A stretch of 14,997 nucleotides of DNA from JBOGEN01 sp050743265 (lineage in GTDB: Bacteria; Actinomycetota; Actinomycetes; JBOGEN01), in the NCBI GenBank assembly GCA_050743265.1, contig JBOGEN010000094.1, forward strand, positions 1-14,997. Direction: 5' to 3'. Below are positions 1 through 6,685 of the stretch, in pieces (position 1 is the first letter of the stretch; each line of letters opens with the position of its first letter). The position numbers and the translations under genes were made by a program. Below the pieces are notes generated by a model. The model searched no databases. It had not been told where the DNA came from and saw nothing but the letters and a program-made list of their open reading frames with translations.

Positions 1-588
1 GTCCGTCGGCGCGGGCACTGCCGGTGCCGGGAGCCCGGGGGTGGGCAGCTGCTCGGCTGGGTTGGGGACACGGTCGAACGGCCCGGGTAGCTGGTCCGCG
101 GGCGCGGGCAGCGACGCCGTGGGGAGCCCGGGGGCGGGCATCTCCCCGGGAGCGGGCAGCTGCTCGGCCGGGTTGGGCACCTGGTCGAACGGCCCGGGGA
201 GGTCGTCCCCGGGGGCCGGCAGCGCCGCTGCGGGGGCGTTGTCCTCGAACCAGTCGGTCATGCACTCGGGCGGCTCGGGCACGTAGCCGGAGGCGTCCGG
301 TGGCGCCGGCAGTTGGTCGGAGGGGTCGGGCAGGCACTCCGGTGGCTCGGGCACCTGGTCGGATGGGTCGGGCAAGCAGCCGGGCGGCGCCGGCGGGTCA
401 CCCGTGGGGTTCGGTGCCTCGTGCTCAGGCGTGGCCGGGGCGGGGCTCGGGGCCTCGTGCGACGGGACCGTGGCGGAGGCCATGGCCGTCCCCCCGGTCA
501 TCGGCAGGCCCAGGGCCGCGAGGCCGAGCACGCCGGCAGCTCCGACGGACATCTTGCGCGGTTGTGGTCGGCTGTGACGACCAGGCAA
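1..588 (-). CDS. Secreted proline-rich repeat protein, partial (C-terminus beyond left edge)
   Basis: I do not recognise a family. The minus-strand frame is open to the left edge, giving 196 codons here. I chose the TTG at 586-588 because a GGAGGG ribosome site (595-600) lies 6 nt upstream; an in-frame ATG at 604-606 has only a weak site. The N-terminus reads as a signal peptide: basic stretch (PRK), hydrophobic run (VGAAGVLGLAALGL), then a likely cleavage site after TAMA. The rest is Pro/Ala/Glu/Asp-rich with no predicted fold. A first repeat type carries cysteines (CLPDPSDQVPEPPE, then CLPDPSDQLPAPP). A second type, LPGPFDQVPNPAEQLP, recurs 37 residues later as LPGPFDRVPNPAEQLP. A spaced, extracellular or cell-wall-associated role is inferred from the signal peptide and composition only. 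It is divergent from the copper genes, with 272 nt between the two starts. Confidence 0.72.
   Translation of the reverse strand, partial: MPGRHSRPQPRKMSVGAAGVLGLAALGLPMTGGTAMASATVPSHEAPSPAPATPEHEAPNPTGDPPAPPGCLPDPSDQVPEPPECLPDPSDQLPAPPDASGYVPEPPECMTDWFEDNAPAAALPAPGDDLPGPFDQVPNPAEQLPAPGEMPAPGLPTASLPAPADQLPGPFDRVPNPAEQLPTPGLPAPAVPAPTD
44..199 (-). repeat. 37-codon in-frame repeat of the proline-rich protein (two visible copies)
   Basis: The segment starting at 44 (ggcagctgctcggc) recurs at 155, a period of 111 nt, which is exactly 37 codons. It encodes LPGPFDxVPNPAEQLPxPG in both copies. Differences are mostly at third positions, so this is an old coding repeat under protein-level constraint rather than a fresh duplication. 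More copies may lie beyond the left edge. Confidence 0.7.
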
Positions 589-831
589 CAGGATCCCTCC
601 GTGCATGTTCTCGATGTCGGATGGTCACCCGGCGCCAACGAGGCCCGGCACGGTGAGTCACCGGGCCCGCACGGATTTGACGGATCATGGTTCGAGTTTT
701 TGCCCGCCGTTCAGAACGGGCAGCGGCCGGGCCCAGAGCCCTCGCGTCGCATGTGCAGGCCTGGCGTGGGTTGTCCCTCAGCTCGAACGCCCTACCGAGG
801 AGTAGTCGCCCGATTACGCTGAGGCGTCAGT

Positions 832-846
832 TCGGTGGATCACCGA
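832..846. promoter_or_regulatory. Dyad just upstream of the copC ribosome site
   Basis: TCGGTG-GAT-CACCGA is a perfect 6-bp inverted repeat with a 3-nt centre. It ends 2 nt before the GGAGA ribosome site (849-853) of copC. It could be an operator, or an mRNA hairpin next to the ribosome site. It does not resemble the CsoR operator pattern I know. Function is inferred from position only. Confidence 0.3.
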
Positions 847-860
847 GCGGAGACCAGGAG

Positions 861-1487
861 ATGGACGCAGCCGGTCGTCGGTGGTGGCACCGGCGCACGC
901 CTGCTGTGGCGTCCGCGCCTGCTGTGGCGTCTCGAACTGCTCTGGCGTCCGCCTCGGCCGCGGTGCTCGGCGCAGCTCTGGTCGCGCTCGTGGCCCCCGC
1001 GGCCTGGGCCCACACCGCCCTGGTCGAAGCCCGTCCCGCGGACGGGTCGGTCGTGGCCCGCGCACCCGTCGAGGTCGTCCTCAGCTTCACCGGGCCAATC
1101 CAGGAGGGCTTCGCCGCCGAGGTCGCCGTGACGGCTCCCGGGGGGCGGTCGGTCACCGCCGGGCCCGTGCGGGTCCAGGGCAGCGTGGTCGTCCAGGATG
1201 TCCGGGCGTTGCCAGGCCCGGGGACGTACCGCGTCGGGTACCGGGTGGTGTCCGACGACGGGCATCCCGTCTTCGGGACGTACGCCTTCCGGTACGGGCC
1301 GAGTGGCGGCGCTGGCGAGGTGGGCGGGCCGGCACCGCGGGAGTCCGCGCCCTACGGTGCGGACCGCGGGGCCGCCGGTGCCGAGCCGTCATTCCTGGCC
1401 CGGCACCTGCCGCACGGGCTCGCGCTGCTCGGTGCGCTGATCGTCGGTGTGGTGCTCGTGCGGGTCGAGCGGCGCTGGGCTCGGTGA
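861..1487 (+). CDS. copC: CopC-type copper-binding protein with C-terminal membrane anchor
   Basis: Predicted 208-residue CopC/YcnJ-N family protein that binds copper outside the membrane and works with CopD. Residues 1-50 form a long signal peptide (basic RRWWHRR, then a hydrophobic run ending PAAWA), so His51 becomes the mature N-terminus. Family members use an N-terminal His as a Cu(II) ligand. The CopC beta-sandwich covers about 51-145 and ends in the family signature SDDGHPVFGTYAF (131-143), whose Asp and His135 are the usual partner ligands. A Gly/Ala/Pro linker (147-178) leads to a transmembrane helix (about 185-201) and a basic end, as in many actinobacterial members. The ATG has GGAGA at 849-853 with 7-nt spacing. 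The stop overlaps the copD start. The signal peptide holds a threefold hexapeptide repeat. Family confident; copper uptake versus resistance cannot be told from sequence. Confidence 0.9.
   Translation: MDAAGRRWWHRRTPAVASAPAVASRTALASASAAVLGAALVALVAPAAWAHTALVEARPADGSVVARAPVEVVLSFTGPIQEGFAAEVAVTAPGGRSVTAGPVRVQGSVVVQDVRALPGPGTYRVGYRVVSDDGHPVFGTYAFRYGPSGGAGEVGGPAPRESAPYGADRGAAGAEPSFLARHLPHGLALLGALIVGVVLVRVERRWAR
900..953 (+). repeat. Three 18-nt tandem repeats inside the copC signal peptide
   Basis: CCTGCTGTGGCGTCCGCG (900-917) is followed by a close copy (918-935) and a diverged copy (936-953). They encode PAVASA, PAVASR and TALASA. The unit length keeps frame, so copy-number change would lengthen or shorten the signal peptide without a frameshift. 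Confidence 0.7.
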
Positions 1488-2806
1488 GCCGCAACCGAGT
1501 CGCCGCCCCGTCCGGGGTCGTTGCCGTGTGGCGAGCTGTCGTCGTGAGGACGTCCGGAGTGGTACGTGGGAGCACCGCCGCGCCGACGGTCAGTGTGCTG
1601 CTCGGGGTGGCCGCGCTGGCGGCGCTCGTCGTGACCCTGCAGCTGGGCGGGGGTGCGAGCCGAGATGTCCCGGCCGGGCTGCCGGACGCGGGTGCGGTGG
1701 CCCGGTGGGGGCTGCCGGTGAGCGTGCTGGCTGCCGACCTCGCCGGCATGCTCGCGGTCGGGCACCTCGTGGTGGCCGGCGTCCTGCTCGCGCCGGGCAC
1801 GCCCGCCCCGAGGCCATTCGCCCAGCGGGCCGTCCGTGCGGCCGCCTTCTGGCTAGGGCTTCTGAGTCTGGCCGGCGCGGTCCGGCTGGTGCTCACCGCG
1901 AGCGACATCACCGGGCGGCCCCTCGGCGACCTCGGACCCTCGGCGGTGTGGGACGTCGTGGAGCGCACGGAACAGGGCCAGGTCCTGCTCGCCCAGGTGG
2001 CGATCGCCGGGGCGCTGGCATGCGCGGCGGTGATGAGCCGCACGGAGGGTACCGCGCTCGCCCTGCTCGCCGCGGCTGCGCTCGCGGTCGCGCTGCCGCC
2101 GCTCGCCGGACACGCCTCAGCCGAGGGTGCCCACGTGCTCACGGTCACCGCGCTGGCCGTGCACGTGGCCGCGTTGAGCGTGTGGGTCGGGGGGCTGGGT
2201 GCGCTGCTGCTGGTCGCGTACGCCGACTCCCGTGCGGACGCGTCCACCCCGTACGCCACCGCCGACTCACGCGCGATGGTGCCCGCGCTCTTCGCCCGGT
2301 TCGGCCCGGTCGCGTTCGTCTGCGCTGTCGCTGCCGGGGGGAGTGGTGCCGCGGCAGCCCTGCTCCCCGCGGACCACCTGGGGGCGCTCGTCACCTCGTC
2401 CTACGGCGGCATCCTCCTGGCGAAGGTGGTGGGCTTCTCCACCGTCGTCGCGGTCGGCGCGACGGTCCGTCGCCGGACGAAGCTGGTGTCGCACGACCGG
2501 TCGTCGGCCGCAGCCGGAGTGGGCGCGCCGTCCGTCGTCCGGATGGCGGTCGTCGAGCTCGTGGTCATGGCCGCCACCGTGGCCGTCGCGGTGGCGCTCG
2601 CCTTCACCCCGACCCCCGCGCCCGAGGGTGGCATCGCTCACGGCCAGGTCGCCGGCACATCGCGCTGCCTGGACGTCCTGGCTGTGGTCGGCCCTCTGGG
2701 GGGTGACGTGCTCCAGGACGGCTACCGGGACCGGCAGGGGCGCCCCACCCCCTCCACGGAGCGGGAAGAACCCGCCGGCTCGCCGTCCGGCGAGGGGAAA
2801 GGCTGA
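1484..2806 (+). CDS. copD: CopD-family copper-associated membrane protein
   Basis: Predicted 440-residue multi-pass membrane protein with a CopD domain (PF05425 type), the inner-membrane partner of CopC. Hydrophobic segments lie at about 35-53, 77-103, 118-138, 165-183, 188-206, 215-243, 265-285, 302-326 and 351-374. The HVAALSVWVGGLGALLL stretch (227-243) with its His and Trp, and GGILLAKVVGF (308-318), are typical CopD positions. The GTG start at 1484 overlaps the copC stop as GTGA, implying translational coupling; the frame is open far upstream, but there it is a shadow of copC. A hydrophilic C-terminal tail of about 65 residues (375-440), Pro/Glu/Arg-rich with one Cys, has no recognised domain. 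In many relatives CopC and CopD are one fused protein (YcnJ); here they are separate. Confidence 0.87.
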   Translation: MSRNRVAAPSGVVAVWRAVVVRTSGVVRGSTAAPTVSVLLGVAALAALVVTLQLGGGASRDVPAGLPDAGAVARWGLPVSVLAADLAGMLAVGHLVVAGVLLAPGTPAPRPFAQRAVRAAAFWLGLLSLAGAVRLVLTASDITGRPLGDLGPSAVWDVVERTEQGQVLLAQVAIAGALACAAVMSRTEGTALALLAAAALAVALPPLAGHASAEGAHVLTVTALAVHVAALSVWVGGLGALLLVAYADSRADASTPYATADSRAMVPALFARFGPVAFVCAVAAGGSGAAAALLPADHLGALVTSSYGGILLAKVVGFSTVVAVGATVRRRTKLVSHDRSSAAAGVGAPSVVRMAVVELVVMAATVAVAVALAFTPTPAPEGGIAHGQVAGTSRCLDVLAVVGPLGGDVLQDGYRDRQGRPTPSTEREEPAGSPSGEGKG

Positions 2807-2824
2807 CTCGTCCCGTTCTTGGTG

Positions 2825-2853
2825 GTGACGTGGGCCCGTTCGGTGCTTACCCT
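2825..2853 (+). promoter_or_regulatory. Candidate promoter for the 2881-3621 gene
   Basis: GTGACG (2825-2830) and TACCCT (2848-2853) are separated by 17 nt and fit the actinobacterial TTGAC / TAnnnT pattern loosely. Transcription would begin near 2860, leaving about 20 nt of leader holding GAGGAGG. Identified by eye; weak -35. Confidence 0.3.
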
Positions 2854-2880
2854 CAAAGGACCGGACACGAGGAGGTCGGC

Positions 2881-3621
2881 ATGGCCCCTGACCTGCTACC
2901 CGTCCTTTCGCGAGGCCGCCACCGCAACCCGAAGCGCGGCGCCTGCCTTATGGAGCTCGCTTCGCTGCTCGCGGGGGAACGCTTCAGCGACCACCCCAAG
3001 TGCGCGCACCCGGTGCTCGCCGCGGTCGCCCGGAGCGTCAACGACTGCACGACGGACGAGGGCCGTCCCGCCCTGGCGCCGCTCGCCACGGGTGTGATCG
3101 ACACCGCAGGCGACGACCCGCGCATCGGGCCGCTGCTCGTCCGGCTGTGCTCGCGGCGTGCCCTGGCCCGGGGGGAGACCCGGGGACGGTTCGTCGTCGC
3201 CGTCGGGTTGCTCGCCGCGCAGCACCAGCTGGACCGGCTGGACGGCCGGCCGCCGTCCCCGGCCGAGGAGGTGCTTGGCCCTGTCGCCCGCCGGCAGGAG
3301 GTCGCCGACGCCGCACGCTTCGTCCGCGGGGTACGCGCGTCGTCCCGGTACTACCGGCGGCGCGGCGCGCAGGAGGCGGCCGTGTGCGCCGTACTCGCGA
3401 TGGCCTCAGGGCCGGGGCCGAGCGGTGACGCGGCCCTGCGGAGCCTGCTCGAGGACGCGATCACGCTGACGCGCGGCCTGGTGCCGACGCCCGTCGTCGA
3501 CGCGCCACCGACCCGGCCCACCCGGGCGAAGAGCCCGGACGAGCCTGCGGTCGGGGACGCGGGCCGGTGGGACTGGGCGTGCAGCCTGGTCGGTCCCGCG
3601 GGTCGCTCCCGGGAGGAGTAA
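2881..3621 (+). CDS. Conserved actinobacterial protein of unknown function
   Basis: A 246-residue soluble protein. I recognise the N-terminal block NPKRGACLMELASLLAGE, followed by SDHPKCAHPVLAAVARSVND (residues 16-55), as a motif seen in uncharacterised actinobacterial proteins, but know no assigned function. The ATG at 2881 has GAGGAGG (2869-2875) with 5-nt spacing; an in-frame ATG at 2830 lacks a good site. No signal peptide or transmembrane helix is evident. Residues 60-200 look largely helical. Cysteines at 22, 41, 56, 90, 169 and 234, plus His38 and His43 in DHPKCAHP, could bind metal, but no classical pattern is present. The last 45 residues are Pro/Arg-rich and probably disordered. It starts 74 nt after copD with a candidate promoter of its own, so co-transcription with copCD is uncertain. 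Confidence 0.75.
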   Translation: MAPDLLPVLSRGRHRNPKRGACLMELASLLAGERFSDHPKCAHPVLAAVARSVNDCTTDEGRPALAPLATGVIDTAGDDPRIGPLLVRLCSRRALARGETRGRFVVAVGLLAAQHQLDRLDGRPPSPAEEVLGPVARRQEVADAARFVRGVRASSRYYRRRGAQEAAVCAVLAMASGPGPSGDAALRSLLEDAITLTRGLVPTPVVDAPPTRPTRAKSPDEPAVGDAGRWDWACSLVGPAGRSREE

Positions 3622-3629
3622 CCAGGCCC

Positions 3630-3665
3630 GGTAGACCCGGACCCGGGATAGGCCCCCGGGGGTCG
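3630..3665. terminator. GC-rich imperfect hairpin between convergent genes
   Basis: The 45-nt gap between the converging genes contains GACCC...GGGTC arms and repeated CCCGGG blocks able to fold into an imperfect GC-rich hairpin. There is no T tract on either strand, so it is at best a non-canonical bidirectional terminator. The main support is its position between convergent stops. Confidence 0.3.
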
Positions 3666-3666
3666 G

Positions 3667-4272
3667 TCAGGCCCGGGAGTAGAGCCAGGGTTCGCGCAGG
3701 TCGTCGAACGTCACGTCCTGGAACAGCTCCGCGTCCTCGTCGAGCATGGCCTGGACCTCGGGCGGCGGTGCCTTGCGCTCGCCCTCGCGGGCGGCGGTCT
3801 CGGAGGTGAAGTACATCGTCTGCGTGGCGGTGCCGTCCGCGTGGAACGCGACGGTGCCGCCGAGGACGTCCGGACGGAACGAGGACAGGGCATCCTCCAT
3901 CCGGCGGCCCATCTCTCGCAGCCGCTCCTTGTCCGTGATCCGGCCTGTCATGACCTGGACGAAGCCCGCCTCGTCCGACCCGCCCCGCAGGATCAGGTCG
4001 CACTCGGTGGAGTCGCGGAACGTCACGTCACCGGAGAACAGCTTCGAGGTCTCCATCCACCACTGGTGCTGTTCGGGACTCTCGCTGTTGCGCCGGGCCG
4101 ACTCCTCGGAGTCGAAGCGCACGGCGGCGACCAGCGTCCCCGAGTCCGTGATCCCTGCGGTGGTGCCCAGCCAGCCCGGGGTGCGGGACCCGCGCTCGGT
4201 GACCCAGCGGTCGAGCGCAGCCTTGACCTCGTCGCTGTCGATGACGTGACCCCGGATGACCTGGATGAACAT
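3667..4272 (-). CDS. Protein with two tandem ABM-like (ferredoxin-like fold) domains
   Basis: A 201-residue soluble protein made of two similar halves. Each opens with the same motif: FIQVIRGHVIDSDEVKAALD near residue 2 and FVQVMTGRITDKERLREMGR near residue 104. Each continues with a strand (GTLVAAVRFDSEE; TATQTMYFTSETAARE) and ends in a helix plus strand (FSGDVTF; FQDVTFDD). This is the beta-alpha-beta layout of antibiotic-biosynthesis-monooxygenase/EthD-like small domains, where two domains often make one barrel; here the pair is fused. Enzymatic activity cannot be claimed. The ATG at 4272 has GAGAGGG (4279-4285), 6 nt away; an in-frame ATG 13 codons earlier has no comparable site. It lies 135 nt downstream of an RDD gene, with its own candidate promoter. 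Confidence 0.72.
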   Translation of the reverse strand: MFIQVIRGHVIDSDEVKAALDRWVTERGSRTPGWLGTTAGITDSGTLVAAVRFDSEESARRNSESPEQHQWWMETSKLFSGDVTFRDSTECDLILRGGSDEAGFVQVMTGRITDKERLREMGRRMEDALSSFRPDVLGGTVAFHADGTATQTMYFTSETAAREGERKAPPPEVQAMLDEDAELFQDVTFDDLREPWLYSRA

Positions 4273-4319
4273 CGCGATCCCTCTCTGCCGGCCGCGCAAC
4301 GGGCGCGGCACCCACCCGG

Positions 4320-4348
4320 ACGCTACGGCCCGTGGGGTCAGCCGTCGA
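4320..4348 (-). promoter_or_regulatory. Candidate promoter for the tandem ABM-like gene
   Basis: On the minus strand TCGACG (4343-4348) and TAGCGT (4320-4325) are 17 nt apart and fit a housekeeping actinobacterial promoter. The start point would be near 4312, with a leader of about 40 nt to the ATG at 4272. Found by eye only. Confidence 0.35.
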
Positions 4349-4407
4349 CGCGCAGAAAGGAGGAGGGAACGGGCATTGCCGACGACGGCGTACCGATCAC
4401 CCGGCCG

Positions 4408-5283
4408 TCAGCCGGGGCGGTGGTCAGCCCGGGGGGCGGCGTCAGCCGGGGGCGGTCCGAGCGGTGGCCGGTCGGAGCGGACGACGAGTGTGTCGCACAG
4501 CCGGTCGGCCACGGTCCGGCGGCGGCCGTCGACCAGCGGCATGAGCCACCCGAGGCAGAGCGGGAGCGTGTCGAGCACGTGCGCCGCGCTCCTGGCGAAG
4601 GCCGTGCCCGGCCCCACCGCCTGCCGCGTGTCCCGGCGTACGAGGACCAGCCCGACCACGGACTTGCCGACCGTACGGCCGGTCACGCCCTGGCGGAGGA
4701 CGTGGTTCCACAGCCCGGTGCCCAGCAGTACGGCGTACCCGCAGGTCATCCACACCAGCCCGGCGCCTGCCGAGCCCGATCCAGCCACCGCGAGCCCGGT
4801 CGCGACGAGCACTCCGGCCGGGAGGAGCGTGACCCCGGCGTCGACGAGCGCCCCGCGTGCGCGTGCACCCCAGGAGGCGAGGGCCGCGTTGTCCAGGGCG
4901 GTGACCCGGCCGAGCTCGGTGGCGGCGGTCGGCTGCTGCACTGCGGTGGCCGCGTACGCCGCGGTCGGGATCCCCGGGTCAGTCGGGCCCGTGGCGAACG
5001 GCTCGTCGGGAAAGCCGTACCGCGGGCTCCGCTCGGCGTACGCCGACGGGGCGGCCGTCGTGGCACCGTGACCCCAGTCGGGTGGGAACCCCGGCGGCGG
5101 GTAGGCGGGCCGGCTGTCGTCGGCGTGACTCTGCGTGCTCTCCCTGGACTCGGGGTCCCACGCCCTGGGCTCGGGGTCCCACGACGGCGGGTCCCACGAC
5201 GGCGGAGGCCAGCTCGGCGGCGGCCACGGCGCCGGCTCGGTCGGCGTGCGGCCGTGTCCGGTTCCGTTCTCGTGCTCGGTCAC
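4408..5283 (-). CDS. RDD-family membrane protein with long Pro/Trp-rich N-terminus
   Basis: A 291-residue protein. The RDD domain (about 135-270) has three hydrophobic segments (149-169, 174-192, 235-252) and the family elements RARGALVDAG, LRQGVTGRTVGKSVVGLVLV and RRTVADRLCDTLVVRSD. Function of most RDD proteins is unsettled; some are proposed ion transporters. The first 125 residues are disordered and Pro-rich, with PSW/DPxSW-type repeats at about 20-46. The GTG at 5283 reads VTEHENGTGH and has GAGG 4 nt upstream; the frame stays open into the upstream gene, but that extension is an Arg/Ser-rich shadow. It follows the DUF2252 gene by 73 nt. Its RDD domain is clearly paralogous to the RDD protein at 6737-7240, so two related membrane proteins flank the DUF2252 gene. 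Confidence 0.85.
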   Translation of the reverse strand: MTEHENGTGHGRTPTEPAPWPPPSWPPPSWDPPSWDPEPRAWDPESRESTQSHADDSRPAYPPPGFPPDWGHGATTAAPSAYAERSPRYGFPDEPFATGPTDPGIPTAAYAATAVQQPTAATELGRVTALDNAALASWGARARGALVDAGVTLLPAGVLVATGLAVAGSGSAGAGLVWMTCGYAVLLGTGLWNHVLRQGVTGRTVGKSVVGLVLVRRDTRQAVGPGTAFARSAAHVLDTLPLCLGWLMPLVDGRRRTVADRLCDTLVVRSDRPPLGPPPADAAPRADHRPG

Positions 5284-5316
5284 AGTGCCTCGCAGACATC
5301 CAGATGCTTCCGACGA

Positions 5317-5334
5317 GAGGGTAGTAACACCCTC
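5317..5334. promoter_or_regulatory. Inverted repeat between DUF2252 and downstream RDD gene
   Basis: GAGGGT-AGTAAC-ACCCTC is a perfect 6-bp dyad with a 6-nt loop, in the 73-nt gap 34 nt upstream of the RDD start. No T tract follows on the minus strand. It could be an operator or a weak hairpin in the polycistronic message. Confidence 0.3.
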
Positions 5335-5356
5335 GGCCTCCCCCGCGGGCGGCTCC

Positions 5357-6685
5357 TTACGCGAGGCGGGACGGAGACGGCTGGACGCCCGGGATCCGCC
5401 CGCCGCGGAACGCGTCCACGAACAGCCCGTGGTCCCGCCGCGTCCCCGTGGCGTAGTCGTGGGCGAAGGTGACGATGTCGGCCACGAACCGGCTCTCCGC
5501 GTCGCCGATGACCTCGAGGATGGCGTCCTCGGTCTGGAAGTCCACCAGCGGCGTCTCGCCGGTGTCCACGTCCGAGACGCAGTGCGCCTTCGCGGTGGCC
5601 CGGCCGAGGTGCTCCACGACCTCGGCGAGCTGGTCCGGCTCGGTGAGGTCGGCCCAGTCGAGGTCTCGCTCGTACGGGGAGAACTCGGCGACGACGAAGC
5701 CGACCCCGTCGATCTGCGTCCAGCCCAGCCACGGGTCGGCATGGGCCTGCAGCGCCCGCTGCGAGACGGCGGTGCGGTGCCCGTGGTGGGCGAAGTACTG
5801 CCGGGCCTTCGCGCCGTCGACGACGCGGCTCGGCGCGGCGACGTTGCCCTGCTTCATCGTGAGCACGACGTCGTTCTCCAGCGCCTGCGTGTGGCCCTCG
5901 ACCAGAAGGCTGTACGCGGGCAGGCCGGCGCTGCCGATGCCGAACCCGCTCTTGCCCACGATGTCCTTGAGGTCGTACGTGATGCTGCCGAGCCGCTTGG
6001 ACCCCGGGATCGTGTCGAGGTAGCGCCGGTACGCGTCGACGACCTTCTCGCGCTCAGCCTCGTCCAGCACGCGGACGCCTGGCCGGTGCCGGAACCGGCG
6101 CTGGTAGTCCTCGACCACGGTGACGCCGTCGAGCAGGTCGACGCGGGTGGCGATCTGGGCGGCGAGCAGTGTCTCGCGGACGGGACCCGACGCGGTGTCG
6201 AGGCGCAGCGCCCACTCGTGGTCCCGGTCGGACTCGGCGAACCAGCGGACCTGCTCGAGGTAGCCCCGCAGGTAGGACTCCACCAGCCTGGTGATGTCGT
6301 CGTCGCTGAGCGCCTTCGTCCAGCCAAGCAACGCCACGCTCGCCGCGAACCGTCGCAGGTCCCATGTGAAGTGGCCCAGGTACGCCTCGTCGAAGTCATT
6401 GACGTCGAAGACCAGGACGCCCTCGCCGTCCATGTACGTGCCGAAGTTCTCGGCGTGCAGGTCGCCCTGGATCCACACCCGAGACGTGCGCTCGTCCGCC
6501 CACGGGTCGGCGCACGGGGCCACGTCCGCGTAGAAGAGCGGGGCTGACCCGCGGTAGAACGCGAACGGGTCGGCCGCCATCCGCCGGAACCGCCGCCTGA
6601 ACGCGGCCGGGTCCGCCCGCATCAGGTCGTCGAAGCTCCCCGAGAGGGTCTCGACGATGGTCTTGGTGCGGAGGTCGTCGCCCAT
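5357..6685 (-). CDS. DUF2252 family protein (kinase-like)
   Basis: A 442-residue cytoplasmic protein of the DUF2252 family; residues from near the start to about 405 belong to it. Recognisable signatures are DPFAFYRGSAPLFYAD (39-54), the loop GDLHAENFG (74-82) and the acidic motif FDVNDFDEA (93-101). GDLHxxNFG followed by NDFD resembles the catalytic loop and metal-binding motif of aminoglycoside-phosphotransferase/kinase-like folds. Phosphotransfer is therefore plausible, but no substrate is known. KDIVGKSGFGIGSAGLP (240-256) is a further conserved stretch. The ATG at 6685 has AGAAGG (minus strand) 5 nt upstream, in the loop of a perfect dyad that also contains the start codon. It lies 51 nt after the upstream RDD gene and 73 nt before the next, in an apparent operon. 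Confidence 0.88.
   Translation of the reverse strand: MGDDLRTKTIVETLSGSFDDLMRADPAAFRRRFRRMAADPFAFYRGSAPLFYADVAPCADPWADERTSRVWIQGDLHAENFGTYMDGEGVLVFDVNDFDEAYLGHFTWDLRRFAASVALLGWTKALSDDDITRLVESYLRGYLEQVRWFAESDRDHEWALRLDTASGPVRETLLAAQIATRVDLLDGVTVVEDYQRRFRHRPGVRVLDEAEREKVVDAYRRYLDTIPGSKRLGSITYDLKDIVGKSGFGIGSAGLPAYSLLVEGHTQALENDVVLTMKQGNVAAPSRVVDGAKARQYFAHHGHRTAVSQRALQAHADPWLGWTQIDGVGFVVAEFSPYERDLDWADLTEPDQLAEVVEHLGRATAKAHCVSDVDTGETPLVDFQTEDAILEVIGDAESRFVADIVTFAHDYATGTRRDHGLFVDAFRGGRIPGVQPSPSRLA

Noticed and set aside
697..722. Hairpin next to TTTTT considered as a terminator
   Set aside because: On the plus strand the T run precedes the hairpin, and on the minus strand the run after it is A. 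Neither direction gives stem followed by U.
881..1483. Upstream extension of the copD frame back to 881
   Set aside because: This part overlaps copC out of frame and is an Arg/Gly-rich shadow. The GTGA overlap at 1484 is the usual start for a coupled second gene.
2773..2792. CGCCGG/CCGGCG inverted repeat at the end of copD as a terminator
   Set aside because: It lies inside the coding sequence, is only 6 bp, has no T tract, and such repeats are frequent at this GC content.
4356..4376. Strong ribosome-site-like AAAGGAGGAGGG followed by a TTG on the plus strand
   Set aside because: The frame it would open runs antisense through the RDD gene with no domain; purine run taken as chance.
5284..5742. 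Upstream extension of the RDD protein frame to a start at 5742
   Set aside because: The extra 153 residues overlap the DUF2252 gene and are Arg/Ser/Thr-rich shadow sequence. The GTG at 5283 has a ribosome site and starts a natural N-terminus.
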